DNA from: Myxococcota bacterium
GTDB lineage: Bacteria > Myxococcota_A > Polyangia > Polyangiales > Polyangiaceae
Assembly (NCBI GenBank): GCA_963169915.1
Contig: CAUJEM010000159.1
Span: 1-59,092, forward strand
Direction of reading: 5' to 3'
DNA length: 59,092 nt
A program made the translations under genes and the position numbers. Positions 26,399 to 35,167 of the stretch are shown piece after piece (the stretch's first letter is position 1; every line of letters starts with the position of its first letter). The notes under the pieces are model-generated. The model searched no databases. It saw nothing but the letters and a program-made list of their open reading frames with translations, and was not told where the DNA came from.

Positions 26399-28429
26399 TC
26401 AGGGGCGAGCGCCGAGCAGGTGGCGCTCGAAGAAGGCGACGGCGTGCCCCAGCATGAGCACGCGGTTGCTCCGCTTCTTGGCGCCGTGGCCCTCGTCGGG
26501 GAAGAGCATCAGCTGGCTCTCGACCCCGCGTGCCTCGAGGGCCTCGTGGATCTGCACCGCCTCTCCGGCCGGCACCCTGGGATCGGTCGCGCCCTGGAGC
26601 GTCAGCAGCGGCGCCTGGGCGCGCTCGAGGTAGCTCATGGGCGAGAGCAGGGCGAGCGCCTCGGCGTCGCGCTGGGGGTCGCCGTACTCGCTGATCCTGA
26701 GCGCGCGCCGGTAAGGCGCCGTGTTCGCCAAGAAGGTCCTGAGATCGCTGATCCCCACCACGTTGACGCCTGCGTCGTAGGCACCGGCGAAGCGGGTCAT
26801 CGCCATCAAGACCGAGTAGCCGCCGTAGCTCCCACCGTAGACGCCGAGCTTAGGGGGGCGGCCGCCGCTCGCGAAGGCCTGGCGTGCCCAGCGCGAGGCG
26901 TCCTCGATGTCCGTGATGATGGCGAGGCGCTTCGGGCCGTCATCCGCGGCGAGCCACGCCTTGCCGTAGCCGTCGCTGCCGCGCACGTTCGGCTCCACGA
27001 ACACGAAGCCAGCGTCCACGAAGACCTGCGCGTGCGGCGAGAACCCCGGGCGAGCCTGGGACTCCGGGCCACCGTGGAAGTGGACGATGACGGGGCACGG
27101 GTCGGCGGCGCAGCGCTGCGGCCGCCGGATCAGCACCGGGATGGGGGTTCCGTCGCGCGCGGGGTAGCTCTCCAGCCGCGCGCGGGCGAAGCGGCTCGCG
27201 TCGAGCTCCGGGGAGCTGGGGGTGTGCCAGCGGGTGAGCTGGCGCGTCGTCCAGTCGAGGACGTAGGTCTGCGTCGGCTGCGTGCCGTCGTCGACGCCCA
27301 GGCTCGTGAAGCGTCCGTTCGCGGAGGTGGCGCCGAGCCAGACGTGGTCCGCGCGAGGGAGCGGCGGCAGGGGCAGCGTGCGCCAGCGCTTGCCGTCGAG
27401 CGCGTGCAGCCGCGAGTAGCCGCCCTCGTTGGTCGTGTAGAGCAGGCGCCGCCGCCCGCGGTCGAGGGCGAAGCTGACCACGTCCGCGGCCTGCTCGGGG
27501 CCCAGCGGGCTCAGCTCGCCCCCCTGCCAGCGGTAGAGCCGCCGGAAATTGCCCTGGTGATGGGTCTTGACGATGAGCTCGTCCGCGCTGCGCCCATAGC
27601 GCGCGTCGAGCTCTTCCAGGCGCCCTTGCCCGAGCCGCGGGCTGAGCTGGAGCGTGCCGAGCTCGAGCTCCCACAGCTCGCTCGTGAGCGCCCCCGTGAG
27701 CCGCTGGAGCAGCAGCCGCTCGCGCCCCCACACGTCGAGCACGCGCCAGAGCCCAGGCTGCGTCAGCAGCGTCTCCCGCTCGCCGCGCCCCAGGTGGTAG
27801 CGATAGACTGCGTAGCTGTCCGGCGACGCGTCGTTGGCGACGAAATAGAGCACCTGGCCATCGTCGGAGAGCACCTGCGGGAGGCTCTGCACCCCAGGCT
27901 GGTGCTGGACGACCTGCAGCGCGCCCCCGCCCGCGGGCTGCAGGTAGATGCCCGGGTTCTCCTCCCCCGCGCGGTCCCGCGTGAGCACGAGCGTCGCGCC
28001 GTCCGGGGTGATGGCGAAGAGCTGCGTGCTGTCCTCACCCCCGGTGTACTGGCGAGGGAAGCGCCCTGCCCCCGCGACTCCCCAGATCTGTGACACCCCG
28101 GTGACGGCCCACGCGAAGTAGAGCCGCTGGCCGTCGCTCGTGAGCTCCCCCACCGTCGGACCCAGGACGTCGAGGTAGCGCTGGATTCGGCGCGACACCT
28201 CGGGGGCGAGCGGCGCTGGGCGAAACCGCGCCAGCACCTCGGCGCTGAGGCTCGTCACGCCGTGTCCACCGTAGGGCGCGCGCGGCGCGGGCGGTGGCGC
28301 GGGCGGCGCTGGCGCCACCGCGCTGCCGACGGCGGGGGCCGGCGCGCTCGAGGGGACAGGGCCGGCGCCGCACGCCGCGACGCTCGCGGCCATGACCAGG
28401 CCGATGACCGTGTGCAGGGGGCGCGTCAT
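26399..28429 (-). CDS. S9-family prolyl oligopeptidase, lipoprotein
   Basis: The 676-residue protein begins with a lipoprotein signal peptide (VIGLVMAASVAAC), then a Pro/Ala linker to about 60, a beta-propeller domain, and an alpha/beta hydrolase domain from about 410. The catalytic serine is in YGGSYGGYS, the aspartate in GATDPRVP and the histidine in PDEGHGAKK. It should cleave short peptides in the periplasm or at the outer membrane. Start is ATG 28429. It is 24 nt downstream of the unknown gene 28454-29041 and may share its transcript. Confidence 0.92.
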   Translation of the reverse strand: MTRPLHTVIGLVMAASVAACGAGPVPSSAPAPAVGSAVAPAPPAPPPAPRAPYGGHGVTSLSAEVLARFRPAPLAPEVSRRIQRYLDVLGPTVGELTSDGQRLYFAWAVTGVSQIWGVAGAGRFPRQYTGGEDSTQLFAITPDGATLVLTRDRAGEENPGIYLQPAGGGALQVVQHQPGVQSLPQVLSDDGQVLYFVANDASPDSYAVYRYHLGRGERETLLTQPGLWRVLDVWGRERLLLQRLTGALTSELWELELGTLQLSPRLGQGRLEELDARYGRSADELIVKTHHQGNFRRLYRWQGGELSPLGPEQAADVVSFALDRGRRRLLYTTNEGGYSRLHALDGKRWRTLPLPPLPRADHVWLGATSANGRFTSLGVDDGTQPTQTYVLDWTTRQLTRWHTPSSPELDASRFARARLESYPARDGTPIPVLIRRPQRCAADPCPVIVHFHGGPESQARPGFSPHAQVFVDAGFVFVEPNVRGSDGYGKAWLAADDGPKRLAIITDIEDASRWARQAFASGGRPPKLGVYGGSYGGYSVLMAMTRFAGAYDAGVNVVGISDLRTFLANTAPYRRALRISEYGDPQRDAEALALLSPMSYLERAQAPLLTLQGATDPRVPAGEAVQIHEALEARGVESQLMLFPDEGHGAKKRSNRVLMLGHAVAFFERHLLGARP

Positions 28430-28453
28430 GCGCCGACCGAAGCCCGACCCAGC

Positions 28454-29041
28454 TCAGCCGTCAAGCTGCTGGCACAGGCTCCGCAGCTCCTGCGCCAGCG
28501 GCGCGCCGAGGGCCTCTGGCGAGAGGCGCTGCCGCGCCAGCCCGAAGACGTCCACGCCGACGCCCGTCGCCTCACGATACACGACGCTCTCCCAGTAGGG
28601 CATCTCGGGGAGCCACTGCGTCCCCGGACAGCGCTCGAGCACCATGGCGCCCAGCGCCGCGCCCAGCTCGCACGCCAGCACCACGAAGTCGTTGTTCCCC
28701 AGCGTCGGATCGGCCGCGCTCGACAGGGCCCAGACCCGCTCCTTGTCCCAGTGGGCGTCGAAGGCCGCCAGGAACTCGTCATCGAAGCGCCCCGCCGCGC
28801 CGAGGTGCGCGGCGTTGTCCGCGCGCGCCGCCTCGGTCATCCTGGTCAATTGGCGCACGATGGTCTCGCGCGCGTCGGCCTCGAAGAGGGCTAGCTGCTC
28901 CACCGGGTGGCCGGCGGGGTAGCGCCGCACCCTCCCCTGCTGGAGCGCGAGGTTCTGCGCTCGGCGCTCGAGCTGCCGCTCCAGGTACTGTGGCACGAAG
29001 AACCGCTGAAACAGGCCCTCGGCGCCGAAGCTCGTGCTCAT
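28454..29041 (-). CDS. Conserved-looking hypothetical protein coupled to a FabL-like reductase
   Basis: The 195-residue protein starts at ATG 29041, overlapping the reductase stop by 4 nt (ATGA), so translation is coupled. It is soluble and mostly helical, with FFVPQYLERQLERRAQNL at the N-terminus and WLPEMPYWESVVYREATGVGVDVFGLARQRL near the end. No catalytic motif or family was recognised. Context suggests a partner or substrate-binding protein for the reductase. Confidence 0.7.
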   Translation of the reverse strand: MSTSFGAEGLFQRFFVPQYLERQLERRAQNLALQQGRVRRYPAGHPVEQLALFEADARETIVRQLTRMTEAARADNAAHLGAAGRFDDEFLAAFDAHWDKERVWALSSAADPTLGNNDFVVLACELGAALGAMVLERCPGTQWLPEMPYWESVVYREATGVGVDVFGLARQRLSPEALGAPLAQELRSLCQQLDG

Positions 29042-29859
29042 CCGCTGTGAGCCTCCCCGCCGTCGACGTAGAGGGTGTTGCCGGTGAGCCAGTGCGTGCA
29101 GGGCTGCGCCAGCGCGACCAGGGCGTCCGCCACGTCCTGCGGGACGGTCAGCCGGTGGTGAGGGTTCTTCCGGAGGGCCACCTGGATCATCCCCTCGTTG
29201 TCGGGGATCTTCCGGAGCGCGGGGGTGTCCGTGACGCCCGCGCACAGCGCGTTGACGGTGATCTGCAGCGGCGCCAGCTCCAGCGCCAGCTGGCGGACGT
29301 GGGACTCCAGCGCCGCCTTGGCGGCGCTGATCGCGCCGTAGCCGGGCCACACCTGGGACGAGCCGGTGCTGGTCATGGCGTAGATCCGGCCCTGCCTGCC
29401 CATCAGGCCACGCGCCACGACCCCCTGCGTCCAGTAGATCAGGCTGTGGGCCATGACATCGTGCGTCATGTCCACCTGCTTGGCCGTCATCCCGTCGTGC
29501 TGCTCTAGGTCGATGAGCGGGCGCAGCGTGCCGAAGGCGAGGGAGTGGAGCATCAGCCGGAGCTTCGGGGAGCCCTCGAGGTCCTGGAAGCGTCGGGCGA
29601 TGTCGTCCAGCACCTCCGCCCGCTTGGCCTCGTCCGCCGCGTTGACGTTGAAAAACCACGCCTGGCGTCCAAAGCCCCGGATGGTCGCCTCGATGCGCTC
29701 GACGTGCGGCAGGGTGGCGCGCCGATCCAGGTGTACCCCGATGATGTGCATCCCGGCGCGGGCGAGCGTCAGAGCACAGGCTTCTCCAAAGCCACTGGAG
29801 GCGCCGAGAATGAGGGCCCACCCCTCGAGGGGCGGCAGCGGGACGCGGTCATCGCTCAT
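29038..29859 (-). CDS. SDR oxidoreductase, FabL-like enoyl-ACP reductase candidate
   Basis: The 273-residue SDR has the cofactor motif GASSGFGEA (19-27) and the catalytic pair Tyr174 and Lys181 in YGAISAAK, that is Y-x6-K in place of the usual Y-x3-K. Y-x6-K is typical of enoyl-ACP reductases FabI and FabL. The C-terminal half (LELAPLQITVNALCAGVTDTPAL, then RKIPDN and LTGNTLYVDGGE) looks like FabL, the NADPH-dependent enzyme III of Bacillus. It may reduce enoyl-ACP in fatty-acid synthesis or act on another enoyl thioester. The gene lies 12 nt after the Fe-S protein gene. Start is ATG 29859. Confidence 0.8.
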   Translation of the reverse strand: MSDDRVPLPPLEGWALILGASSGFGEACALTLARAGMHIIGVHLDRRATLPHVERIEATIRGFGRQAWFFNVNAADEAKRAEVLDDIARRFQDLEGSPKLRLMLHSLAFGTLRPLIDLEQHDGMTAKQVDMTHDVMAHSLIYWTQGVVARGLMGRQGRIYAMTSTGSSQVWPGYGAISAAKAALESHVRQLALELAPLQITVNALCAGVTDTPALRKIPDNEGMIQVALRKNPHHRLTVPQDVADALVALAQPCTHWLTGNTLYVDGGEAHSG

Positions 29860-29871
29860 GAAGCGGCTTTA

Positions 29872-30306
29872 CTATTTCGTGCTGGAAGTCTCTAGGGCCT
29901 TGGCTCGGACGAAGGCCGCGACCCGTCGCATCGGGACGCGCGTGGGGCAGCCGGCCTCCTTCTCCAGCAGCACCGCGTCGGGGACCTCCGCGAAGGCCAG
30001 CGCGGCCGCTGCGAAATCCGGCATGCTCCTCGACGACTCCACCATCAGCGCCATGATCCCCCGGTACCGCCCGGAGGAGGCCAAGATCCGCTCCGCTTCA
30101 CCGCGATCGCACAGGCCGCAGGAGATGCACCGGCCAAACTGCCCGAGCTCGTGGCGCTCCCCCGCGGTGACGGGGGGGAGCCGGTCGGCGTCGTAGTTCG
30201 CACGAAACGCCGCGAGCCCGCGCCTCCCCTTGCCGAGCGCGCGGCGCACGAGCGTGCGGACGAGGGCCCAGGCGAGCAAGAGCAGCGCTTTGAGTCGTGC
30301 CGGCAT
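29872..30306 (-). CDS. Small membrane-associated [4Fe-4S] protein
   Basis: From ATG 30306 (MPARLKALLLLAWALVRTLV) the protein has 144 residues: a hydrophobic or amphipathic N-terminal helix, then FGRCISCGLCDRGEAERI near 70, and AGCPTRVPMRR near 125. The CxxCxxC with a distant CP resembles half of the Fe-S domain of SdhB, GlpC or HdrC proteins, here with one cluster only. It may pass electrons to or from the downstream reductase. An in-frame 109-codon extension upstream is a shadow in the sigma-factor promoter region. Confidence 0.7.
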   Translation of the reverse strand: MPARLKALLLLAWALVRTLVRRALGKGRRGLAAFRANYDADRLPPVTAGERHELGQFGRCISCGLCDRGEAERILASSGRYRGIMALMVESSRSMPDFAAAALAFAEVPDAVLLEKEAGCPTRVPMRRVAAFVRAKALETSSTK

Positions 30307-30332
30307 CAGCGTAACGCCCGCGTACCATAGGG

Positions 30333-30351
30333 GGTGGTGCGACGCATCACC
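30333..30351. promoter_or_regulatory. Operator-like inverted repeat in a divergent promoter region
   Basis: GGTGGTGCG (30333-30341), one central base, and CGCATCACC (30343-30351) pair at 8 of 9 positions plus a G-T. It lies 27 nt before the Fe-S gene and 107 nt before the sigma gene, in their shared upstream region. A dimeric regulator could bind here. Confidence 0.4.
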
Positions 30352-30430
30352 GCTGCCCCGGGCGGGGCCCCGAGCGCCCCGCTGCGCCGAATTCACGAAT
30401 GATGACACCACCGTTCGGGCGTCCTTCCGT

Positions 30431-30446
30431 TGGCACGGTCGGTGCA
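30431..30446 (+). promoter_or_regulatory. Candidate sigma-54 (-24/-12) promoter before the ECF-like sigma gene
   Basis: TGGCACG-N4-GTGCA with correct GG/GC spacing, the same one-mismatch form as the site before rpoN. The predicted start near 30457 falls immediately before the ATG at 30458, so the transcript would be leaderless or the true start codon lies further in. Confidence 0.35.
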
Positions 30447-30457
30447 GAAAGCCGGTC

Positions 30458-31153
30458 ATGCGTGCAACCTCCGCGCTCTGCGACCTCGGTGCCTCGGGCG
30501 ACGACCGCCCCCCTTGGCCTCTCACCGCGCTCCCTGGGGGGGCCGGCTCGACGAGCGACGCCGCAGCCGACGCGGAGCGCGCCCTCGTCGACGCGCTGCT
30601 GCGCAACGATGCCCAGGCCTGGCGGGAGTTCAACGCCCGTTACGCCCGCCTCATCTATCGCTGCATCACGCGCGTCACCGTCCGCTTCAGCGGCCTGGTA
30701 GGCCCCGACGATGTCCGCGAAATCTATGCAACCTGCTGCCTCCAGCTGCTCGCCAACGACAAACACAAGCTGCGCAGCTTCGAGGTGGGCCGAGGGAGCA
30801 AGCTCGGGACCTGGGTTGGCCTGATGGCCATCCACACCACCTACGACTACCTGCGGACCCTCCGTCGCGAGCCCAAGCGAGGTCCCCTCGACGAGGCAGA
30901 GCAGCTCCGCTGCGAGCAGCCGGACCCCTTCGATGCCTGTGTCGCCCACCAGCGCGCCCACCGCATCGCGACCGCACTAGCAGACTTTAGCGAGAAAGAT
31001 CAGGAGTTTATCGCTCTCTATTACGGCGAAGGCTTAGCTCCCGAGGCCGTCGCGCAACGGCTCGGCATCAGCGTCAAGACCGTCTACTCGAAGCACCACA
31101 AGATCCGCACGCGGCTCGAGCAGCTCCTGCGCCCCACGGAGGCCGCGGCGTAG
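30458..31153 (+). CDS. Sigma-70-family (ECF-like) RNA polymerase sigma factor
   Basis: The 231-residue protein has a 40-residue N-terminal extension, region 2 (ALLRNDAQAWREFNARYARLIYR to LGTWVGLMAIHTTYDYLRTLRRE) and region 4 (FSEKDQEFIALYYGEGLAPEAVAQRLGISVKTVYSKHHKIRTRL) with a clear helix-turn-helix. Region 3 is absent, as in ECF factors. No anti-sigma gene is adjacent, so control may be transcriptional or by the N-terminal extension. Start ATG 30458 removes a 76-codon upstream extension that overlaps the divergent gene. Confidence 0.88.
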   Translation: MRATSALCDLGASGDDRPPWPLTALPGGAGSTSDAAADAERALVDALLRNDAQAWREFNARYARLIYRCITRVTVRFSGLVGPDDVREIYATCCLQLLANDKHKLRSFEVGRGSKLGTWVGLMAIHTTYDYLRTLRREPKRGPLDEAEQLRCEQPDPFDACVAHQRAHRIATALADFSEKDQEFIALYYGEGLAPEAVAQRLGISVKTVYSKHHKIRTRLEQLLRPTEAAA

Positions 31154-31184
31154 GCGGCGAGGCCGAGAGCATTCTGCCCGGGAC

Positions 31185-31196
31185 GGCTCGCGAGCC
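31185..31196. other. Perfect 12-bp palindrome between sigma factor and lipoprotein genes
   Basis: GGCTCGCGAGCC is self-complementary and is followed by TGTGTTAGG. It lies in the 61-nt gap between the sigma gene and the downstream lipoprotein. It may be a short terminator stem or a binding site; in DNA this GC-rich, chance is also possible. Confidence 0.3.
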
Positions 31197-31214
31197 TGTG
31201 TTAGGCATGGCGGC

Positions 31215-33527
31215 GTGCGCTGGACACCCTCTCGGGCCTGCCTCTGGGCACTCCCACTCCTTGGCGGTGTCGCGCTGAGCTGTGGCGCGGCACCGCCCTC
31301 ACCGCTGCCGGTGAGCGCGGCCTCGGGCACCCTACGGCGTGAGGTGGCCGCGGGGCGCCCCCGGCTGACGCTGCTCGAACGGGAGGGAGATCCGGTCGGC
31401 GCCGTCGCGCTCGCCGTGACGCACGAGCGCGGCTGGTGGGCCTCCGAGGCGCTCGCGCAGCTCCTCCAGCGCCGCCTCTCGGCCGCGCTCCGGGCGGACT
31501 CGGACGTCCAGGTCAGCGCTTTGGGCGTGGTCTGGGCCCTGAGGGCTGGGCGGCCGGAGGAGCTCGAGCGCGCGCTCGGGGAGGCCCTCCGGGCGCTCGC
31601 TACCCCGCTGCGTGCCGGGCCAGCCCTCACCGTGCTCACGCCGGGGCCTCCCAGCGAGGCCGAGCGCCGGCTGGTCGACTGCAGCGCGGAGGCGCCCACC
31701 GCCGCGGGCCGGGTCCGCACGCTCGGCGTGCCCGAGGTCGAGCGCCTGCGGGAGAGCGCGGCGACCGCCACGACGCTGAGCGTCGCGGTGGTGGGCGGCA
31801 GGGCGTTCCTCGAGGCGGGACGCCGCGCGGTCGAGCGCCTGCCCGTCCTCGCGCGTGGCGCGTCACCCGCCGTGCCCTGGCCCCGTGCGGACGGGGCCTG
31901 GGTGAGCCCCGGCGGCGAGCGGAGCTTGAGCCTCGCCTGGCGAGTGCCGGAGCCGGGCGCGGCGGTGAAGGCGGTGCAAGCGCTCGGCCAGGCCCCGTGG
32001 ACCGACCGGCTCACGGCCATCGCGCCGGGCTGGCAGCTCGCCGAGGCGCGGACGGTCACCCACCGCCAGGGCGCCTGCGTCAAGCTCACGCTCACGGCGG
32101 GCGGCGGCGCGGAGGCCTCGATCGACCAGGCCGCGCGCCTGACGCTGGTCGCCGAGGCAGAGCTCCAGCGAGCGCTGCGCGTCGCGGCCAGCGAGCCCTC
32201 GCAGGCGCTCCTCGACGCCGCCGCGGCGCGCGCGCCAGACCCGCGGGACGCCGCGCGACGCGCCGCTTGGTTCGCCCTGAGCGCCCCCGCCGCAGGGGAG
32301 CCGCTACGGCGCGCCGCCGTCCTGCGGGAGCCCGAGGGGCCCCTCGCCACGGACGCGGCCTTCACCCAAGCGCTCCAGGTCGCGGAGCGAGCCCGCGCCG
32401 CGCCGTTCATCGAGCGGGCGCAGCGCGTGGAGCGCGGCCAAGGCGAGCTCTGGGTGCTGCTCGCGGGGCGGTGTGGGACGCTCCCCGAGGGGACGGCGAG
32501 CGCCGGGCTCACGGGGCTGGCGCTCCGCGCGCTCGCGCCGCGCTCCGGGGACGTCGTGATCGAGCCTTGGGCCTCGGTCGATGGCGCTGGGCTCCTGGCA
32601 CACGCCGCTCCGCTGGGCGCTCGGGAGACCCCGGAGCAGCTCGCCGAGCGCGTCGGGGCGCGGCTCGGGCGCGTGCTGGCGAGCGCGCGGCTGTCCCCGG
32701 AGAGCGTGCTGCGCGCCCGCTCGGAGCTGCTCGAAGAGCTCTCCCCTGGGCAGCGTGCGGGCTACGACGCCATCCTCGACGCGCTCGTGCCCGGACACGG
32801 CTCCTGGCTCGATCCACGCGGGAATCTGCTCAGCATCGGGGGCGCCTCGGCGCCAGCCCTCGAGGCGACCCGCCGGGCCCTCGTCTCGGGCCCGCTCAAG
32901 ATCGCCGTGCTCGCCAATCACGACGCGCGGCAAGCCGAGCTGGCCGCGAAGAGCGCCGAGCAGTGGCTCTGGCCCCTGAGAGACCCCGGCCGAGGCTGCC
33001 CGGCGCCGTCCGTGCCCGAGGCCACGGCGGGGCAGCGCAGCGTGCGCACCCGGGACGCGGCGGGGCTGGAGCCGGAGGTCGTCGTGGGCGTGCGGCTCGA
33101 CGCGGGTCCCCACGAGGAGTGGGTGAGCGAGGCCACGGTGTGGCTGCTGAACCGGGAGGGCGGCTGGCTCAGCCGCGCGCTGTCCGGGTATGGGGCGGCC
33201 CGCGCCTACGCGCTGGGCGGCGCCGCAGCGCGCGCCCTCGTCATCGAGCTGCGCGCTACCACGGACGTGGAGCGGGCCAAGGGGCAGCTCCGCGCGCTGC
33301 TCGCGCGCCTGTCCGAGGGCGCGGTCGAGGCCAAGGACTACGCCGCCGCGGTGCGGGCGCTCGCCCAAGCGCGCGCGACCCTGGAGCTCGATCCCCGCCG
33401 GCGGATCGTCCAGCTCTGGCGCCGCCAGGTGGCGCCCCCTACCCCCAGCCTCGAGGAGTACCGCCGGGCGCTGCGGGCGCTGGCCCCGGAGCGCCACCTG
33501 CTCGTGGGCGTGGAGCGGGAGGATTGA
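31215..33527 (+). CDS. Lipoprotein with M16-peptidase-like fold, probably inactive
   Basis: The 770-residue protein starts at GTG 31215 with a lipoprotein signal (LWALPLLGGVALSC). Segments such as LSVAVVGGRAFLEAGRRAVERLPVL and the long Ala/Leu helices of the C-terminal half recall the repeated alpha-beta halves of M16 peptidases. The zinc motif HxxEH was not found, so it would be a non-catalytic member. It likely sits in the outer membrane, facing the periplasm. The family call is tentative; length and repeats fit, but the sequence is very divergent. Confidence 0.6.
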   Translation: MRWTPSRACLWALPLLGGVALSCGAAPPSPLPVSAASGTLRREVAAGRPRLTLLEREGDPVGAVALAVTHERGWWASEALAQLLQRRLSAALRADSDVQVSALGVVWALRAGRPEELERALGEALRALATPLRAGPALTVLTPGPPSEAERRLVDCSAEAPTAAGRVRTLGVPEVERLRESAATATTLSVAVVGGRAFLEAGRRAVERLPVLARGASPAVPWPRADGAWVSPGGERSLSLAWRVPEPGAAVKAVQALGQAPWTDRLTAIAPGWQLAEARTVTHRQGACVKLTLTAGGGAEASIDQAARLTLVAEAELQRALRVAASEPSQALLDAAAARAPDPRDAARRAAWFALSAPAAGEPLRRAAVLREPEGPLATDAAFTQALQVAERARAAPFIERAQRVERGQGELWVLLAGRCGTLPEGTASAGLTGLALRALAPRSGDVVIEPWASVDGAGLLAHAAPLGARETPEQLAERVGARLGRVLASARLSPESVLRARSELLEELSPGQRAGYDAILDALVPGHGSWLDPRGNLLSIGGASAPALEATRRALVSGPLKIAVLANHDARQAELAAKSAEQWLWPLRDPGRGCPAPSVPEATAGQRSVRTRDAAGLEPEVVVGVRLDAGPHEEWVSEATVWLLNREGGWLSRALSGYGAARAYALGGAAARALVIELRATTDVERAKGQLRALLARLSEGAVEAKDYAAAVRALAQARATLELDPRRRIVQLWRRQVAPPTPSLEEYRRALRALAPERHLLVGVERED

Positions 33528-33563
33528 GGCACGGAGGATTCCGAGCTAGCTCGCCCCCCTCAG

Positions 33564-35114
33564 ATGTCCAGCCGCCAGACGGTCCTCATCCTCGACTACG
33601 GCTCGCAGTACACTCAGCTCATCGCGCGGCGCGTCCGCGAGGCCAACGTCTACTGCGAGATCCAGCCCTACACCCTCAGCGTGGAGGCCATCCAGGCGCT
33701 GGCCCCCTCCGCGCTCATCTTGAGCGGCGGCCCCCAGAGCGTCACCGCCGAGCGCGCCCCCCTCAGCGATCCTCGCCTGTTCGAGCTGGGCCTCCCTACG
33801 CTCGGGATCTGCTACGGGCAGCAGCTCATGAGCCACCAGCTCGGTGGCCGCGTGGAGCAGAGCCCGGAGCGTGAGTACGGCCCGGCCGTGCTCGAGGTCA
33901 CCCAGCCGAGCGGGCTCTTCGCCGGGCTCGGCGCGGGCGAGACCTTGGACGTCTGGATGAGCCACGGAGACCGGCTGGTGGCGCCGCCACCCGGCTTCCA
34001 GGTCATCGGCCGGAGCCCGGGCGCCCCCTTGGCCGCCATCGCGGATCCGGCCCGGCGCCTCTACGGCATCCAATTCCACCCCGAGGTCGTCCACACGCCG
34101 CGGGGGGCGGAGCTGCTGCGCGCGTTCCTGTTCGAGGTCGCCCAGCTCAGCCCCTCGTGGACCCCCAGCTCCTTCGTCAGCGACGCCATCGCCGCGGTCG
34201 ACGCCCAGGTGGGGCCCACCGCTCGAGCCCTCTGCGGGCTCTCCGGCGGGGTGGACTCCAGCGTGGCGGCGGTGCTCTGCCACCGCGCCCTCGGCGAGCG
34301 GCTCACCTGCATCTTCGTGGACACCGGGCTGCTGCGTGAGGGTGAGGCGCAGTCGGTGGAGCGGATGATGCGCGACGCCTTCCACCTCCACCTCATCGTC
34401 GTCGACGCCCAAGCGAAGTTCTTCGAAGCGCTGCAGGGCGTGACGGACCCGGAGCAGAAGCGCAAGGCCATCGGGCGGGTCTTCATCGAGGTCTTCGACG
34501 CCGAGGCGGCCAAGGTGACCGACGCCGCCTTCTTGGTGCAAGGCACCGTCTACCCCGACGTCATCGAGAGCATCAGCGTCAAGGGGCCGAGCGCCGTCAT
34601 CAAGAGCCACCACAACGTCGGCGGGCTCCCCGCCAACATGAAGCTCAAGCTGGTGGAGCCGCTGCGGGAGCTGTTCAAAGACGAGGTGCGCGCCGCGGGC
34701 CTGAGCATGGGGATGCCCGAAGAGGTGATCTGGCGGCAGCCCTTCCCCGGGCCGGGGCTCGCCATCCGGTGCCTGGGAGAGGTCACCCCGGCGCGCCTCG
34801 CGGTGCTCCGCCGCGCGGACGCCATCGTGCGCGAGGAGATCGCGGCAGCGAAGCTGGAGCGTGAGCTGTGGCAGGCCTTCGCCGTCTTGCTCCCGGTGCG
34901 GAGCGTGGGCGTCATGGGCGACGACCGCACCTATGAAGAGACCTGCGTCCTACGCGCCGTCACCTCGGTGGACGGTATGACCGCCGACTGGGCGCGCCTG
35001 CCGAGCGAGCTGCTCGCGCGCATCAGCTCGCGCGTCATCAACGAGGTGCGCGGCATCAACCGCGTGGTGTACGACATCAGCAGCAAGCCGCCCGCCACCA
35101 TCGAGTGGGAGTGA
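33564..35114 (+). CDS. guaA: GMP synthase (glutamine-hydrolysing)
   Basis: The 516-residue enzyme turns XMP into GMP. The N-terminal class I amidotransferase has the nucleophile Cys83 in [10 protein letters not shown] and His in [11 protein letters not shown]. The ATP pyrophosphatase has the PP-loop [13 protein letters not shown], and the dimerisation domain ends with [18 protein letters not shown], the canonical C-terminus. Length is normal. It is 36 nt after the M16-like gene and overlaps no other gene. Confidence 0.98.
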   Translation: MSSRQTVLILDYGSQYTQLIARRVREANVYCEIQPYTLSVEAIQALAPSALILSGGPQSVTAERAPLSDPRLFELGLPTLGICYGQQLMSHQLGGRVEQSPEREYGPAVLEVTQPSGLFAGLGAGETLDVWMSHGDRLVAPPPGFQVIGRSPGAPLAAIADPARRLYGIQFHPEVVHTPRGAELLRAFLFEVAQLSPSWTPSSFVSDAIAAVDAQVGPTARALCGLSGGVDSSVAAVLCHRALGERLTCIFVDTGLLREGEAQSVERMMRDAFHLHLIVVDAQAKFFEALQGVTDPEQKRKAIGRVFIEVFDAEAAKVTDAAFLVQGTVYPDVIESISVKGPSAVIKSHHNVGGLPANMKLKLVEPLRELFKDEVRAAGLSMGMPEEVIWRQPFPGPGLAIRCLGEVTPARLAVLRRADAIVREEIAAAKLERELWQAFAVLLPVRSVGVMGDDRTYEETCVLRAVTSVDGMTADWARLPSELLARISSRVINEVRGINRVVYDISSKPPATIEWE

Positions 35115-35167
35115 GGGGCGGCGCGCTGGCGGTCCGCGCCATGCTAAGCTCAGCGTCCCCCTCCCCC

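Noticed and set aside
29872..30633. Long frame that extends the Fe-S protein upstream
   Set aside because: The extension is Ser/Arg/Ala-rich and overlaps the sigma-factor gene; the ATG at 30306 fits the hydrophobic N-terminus.
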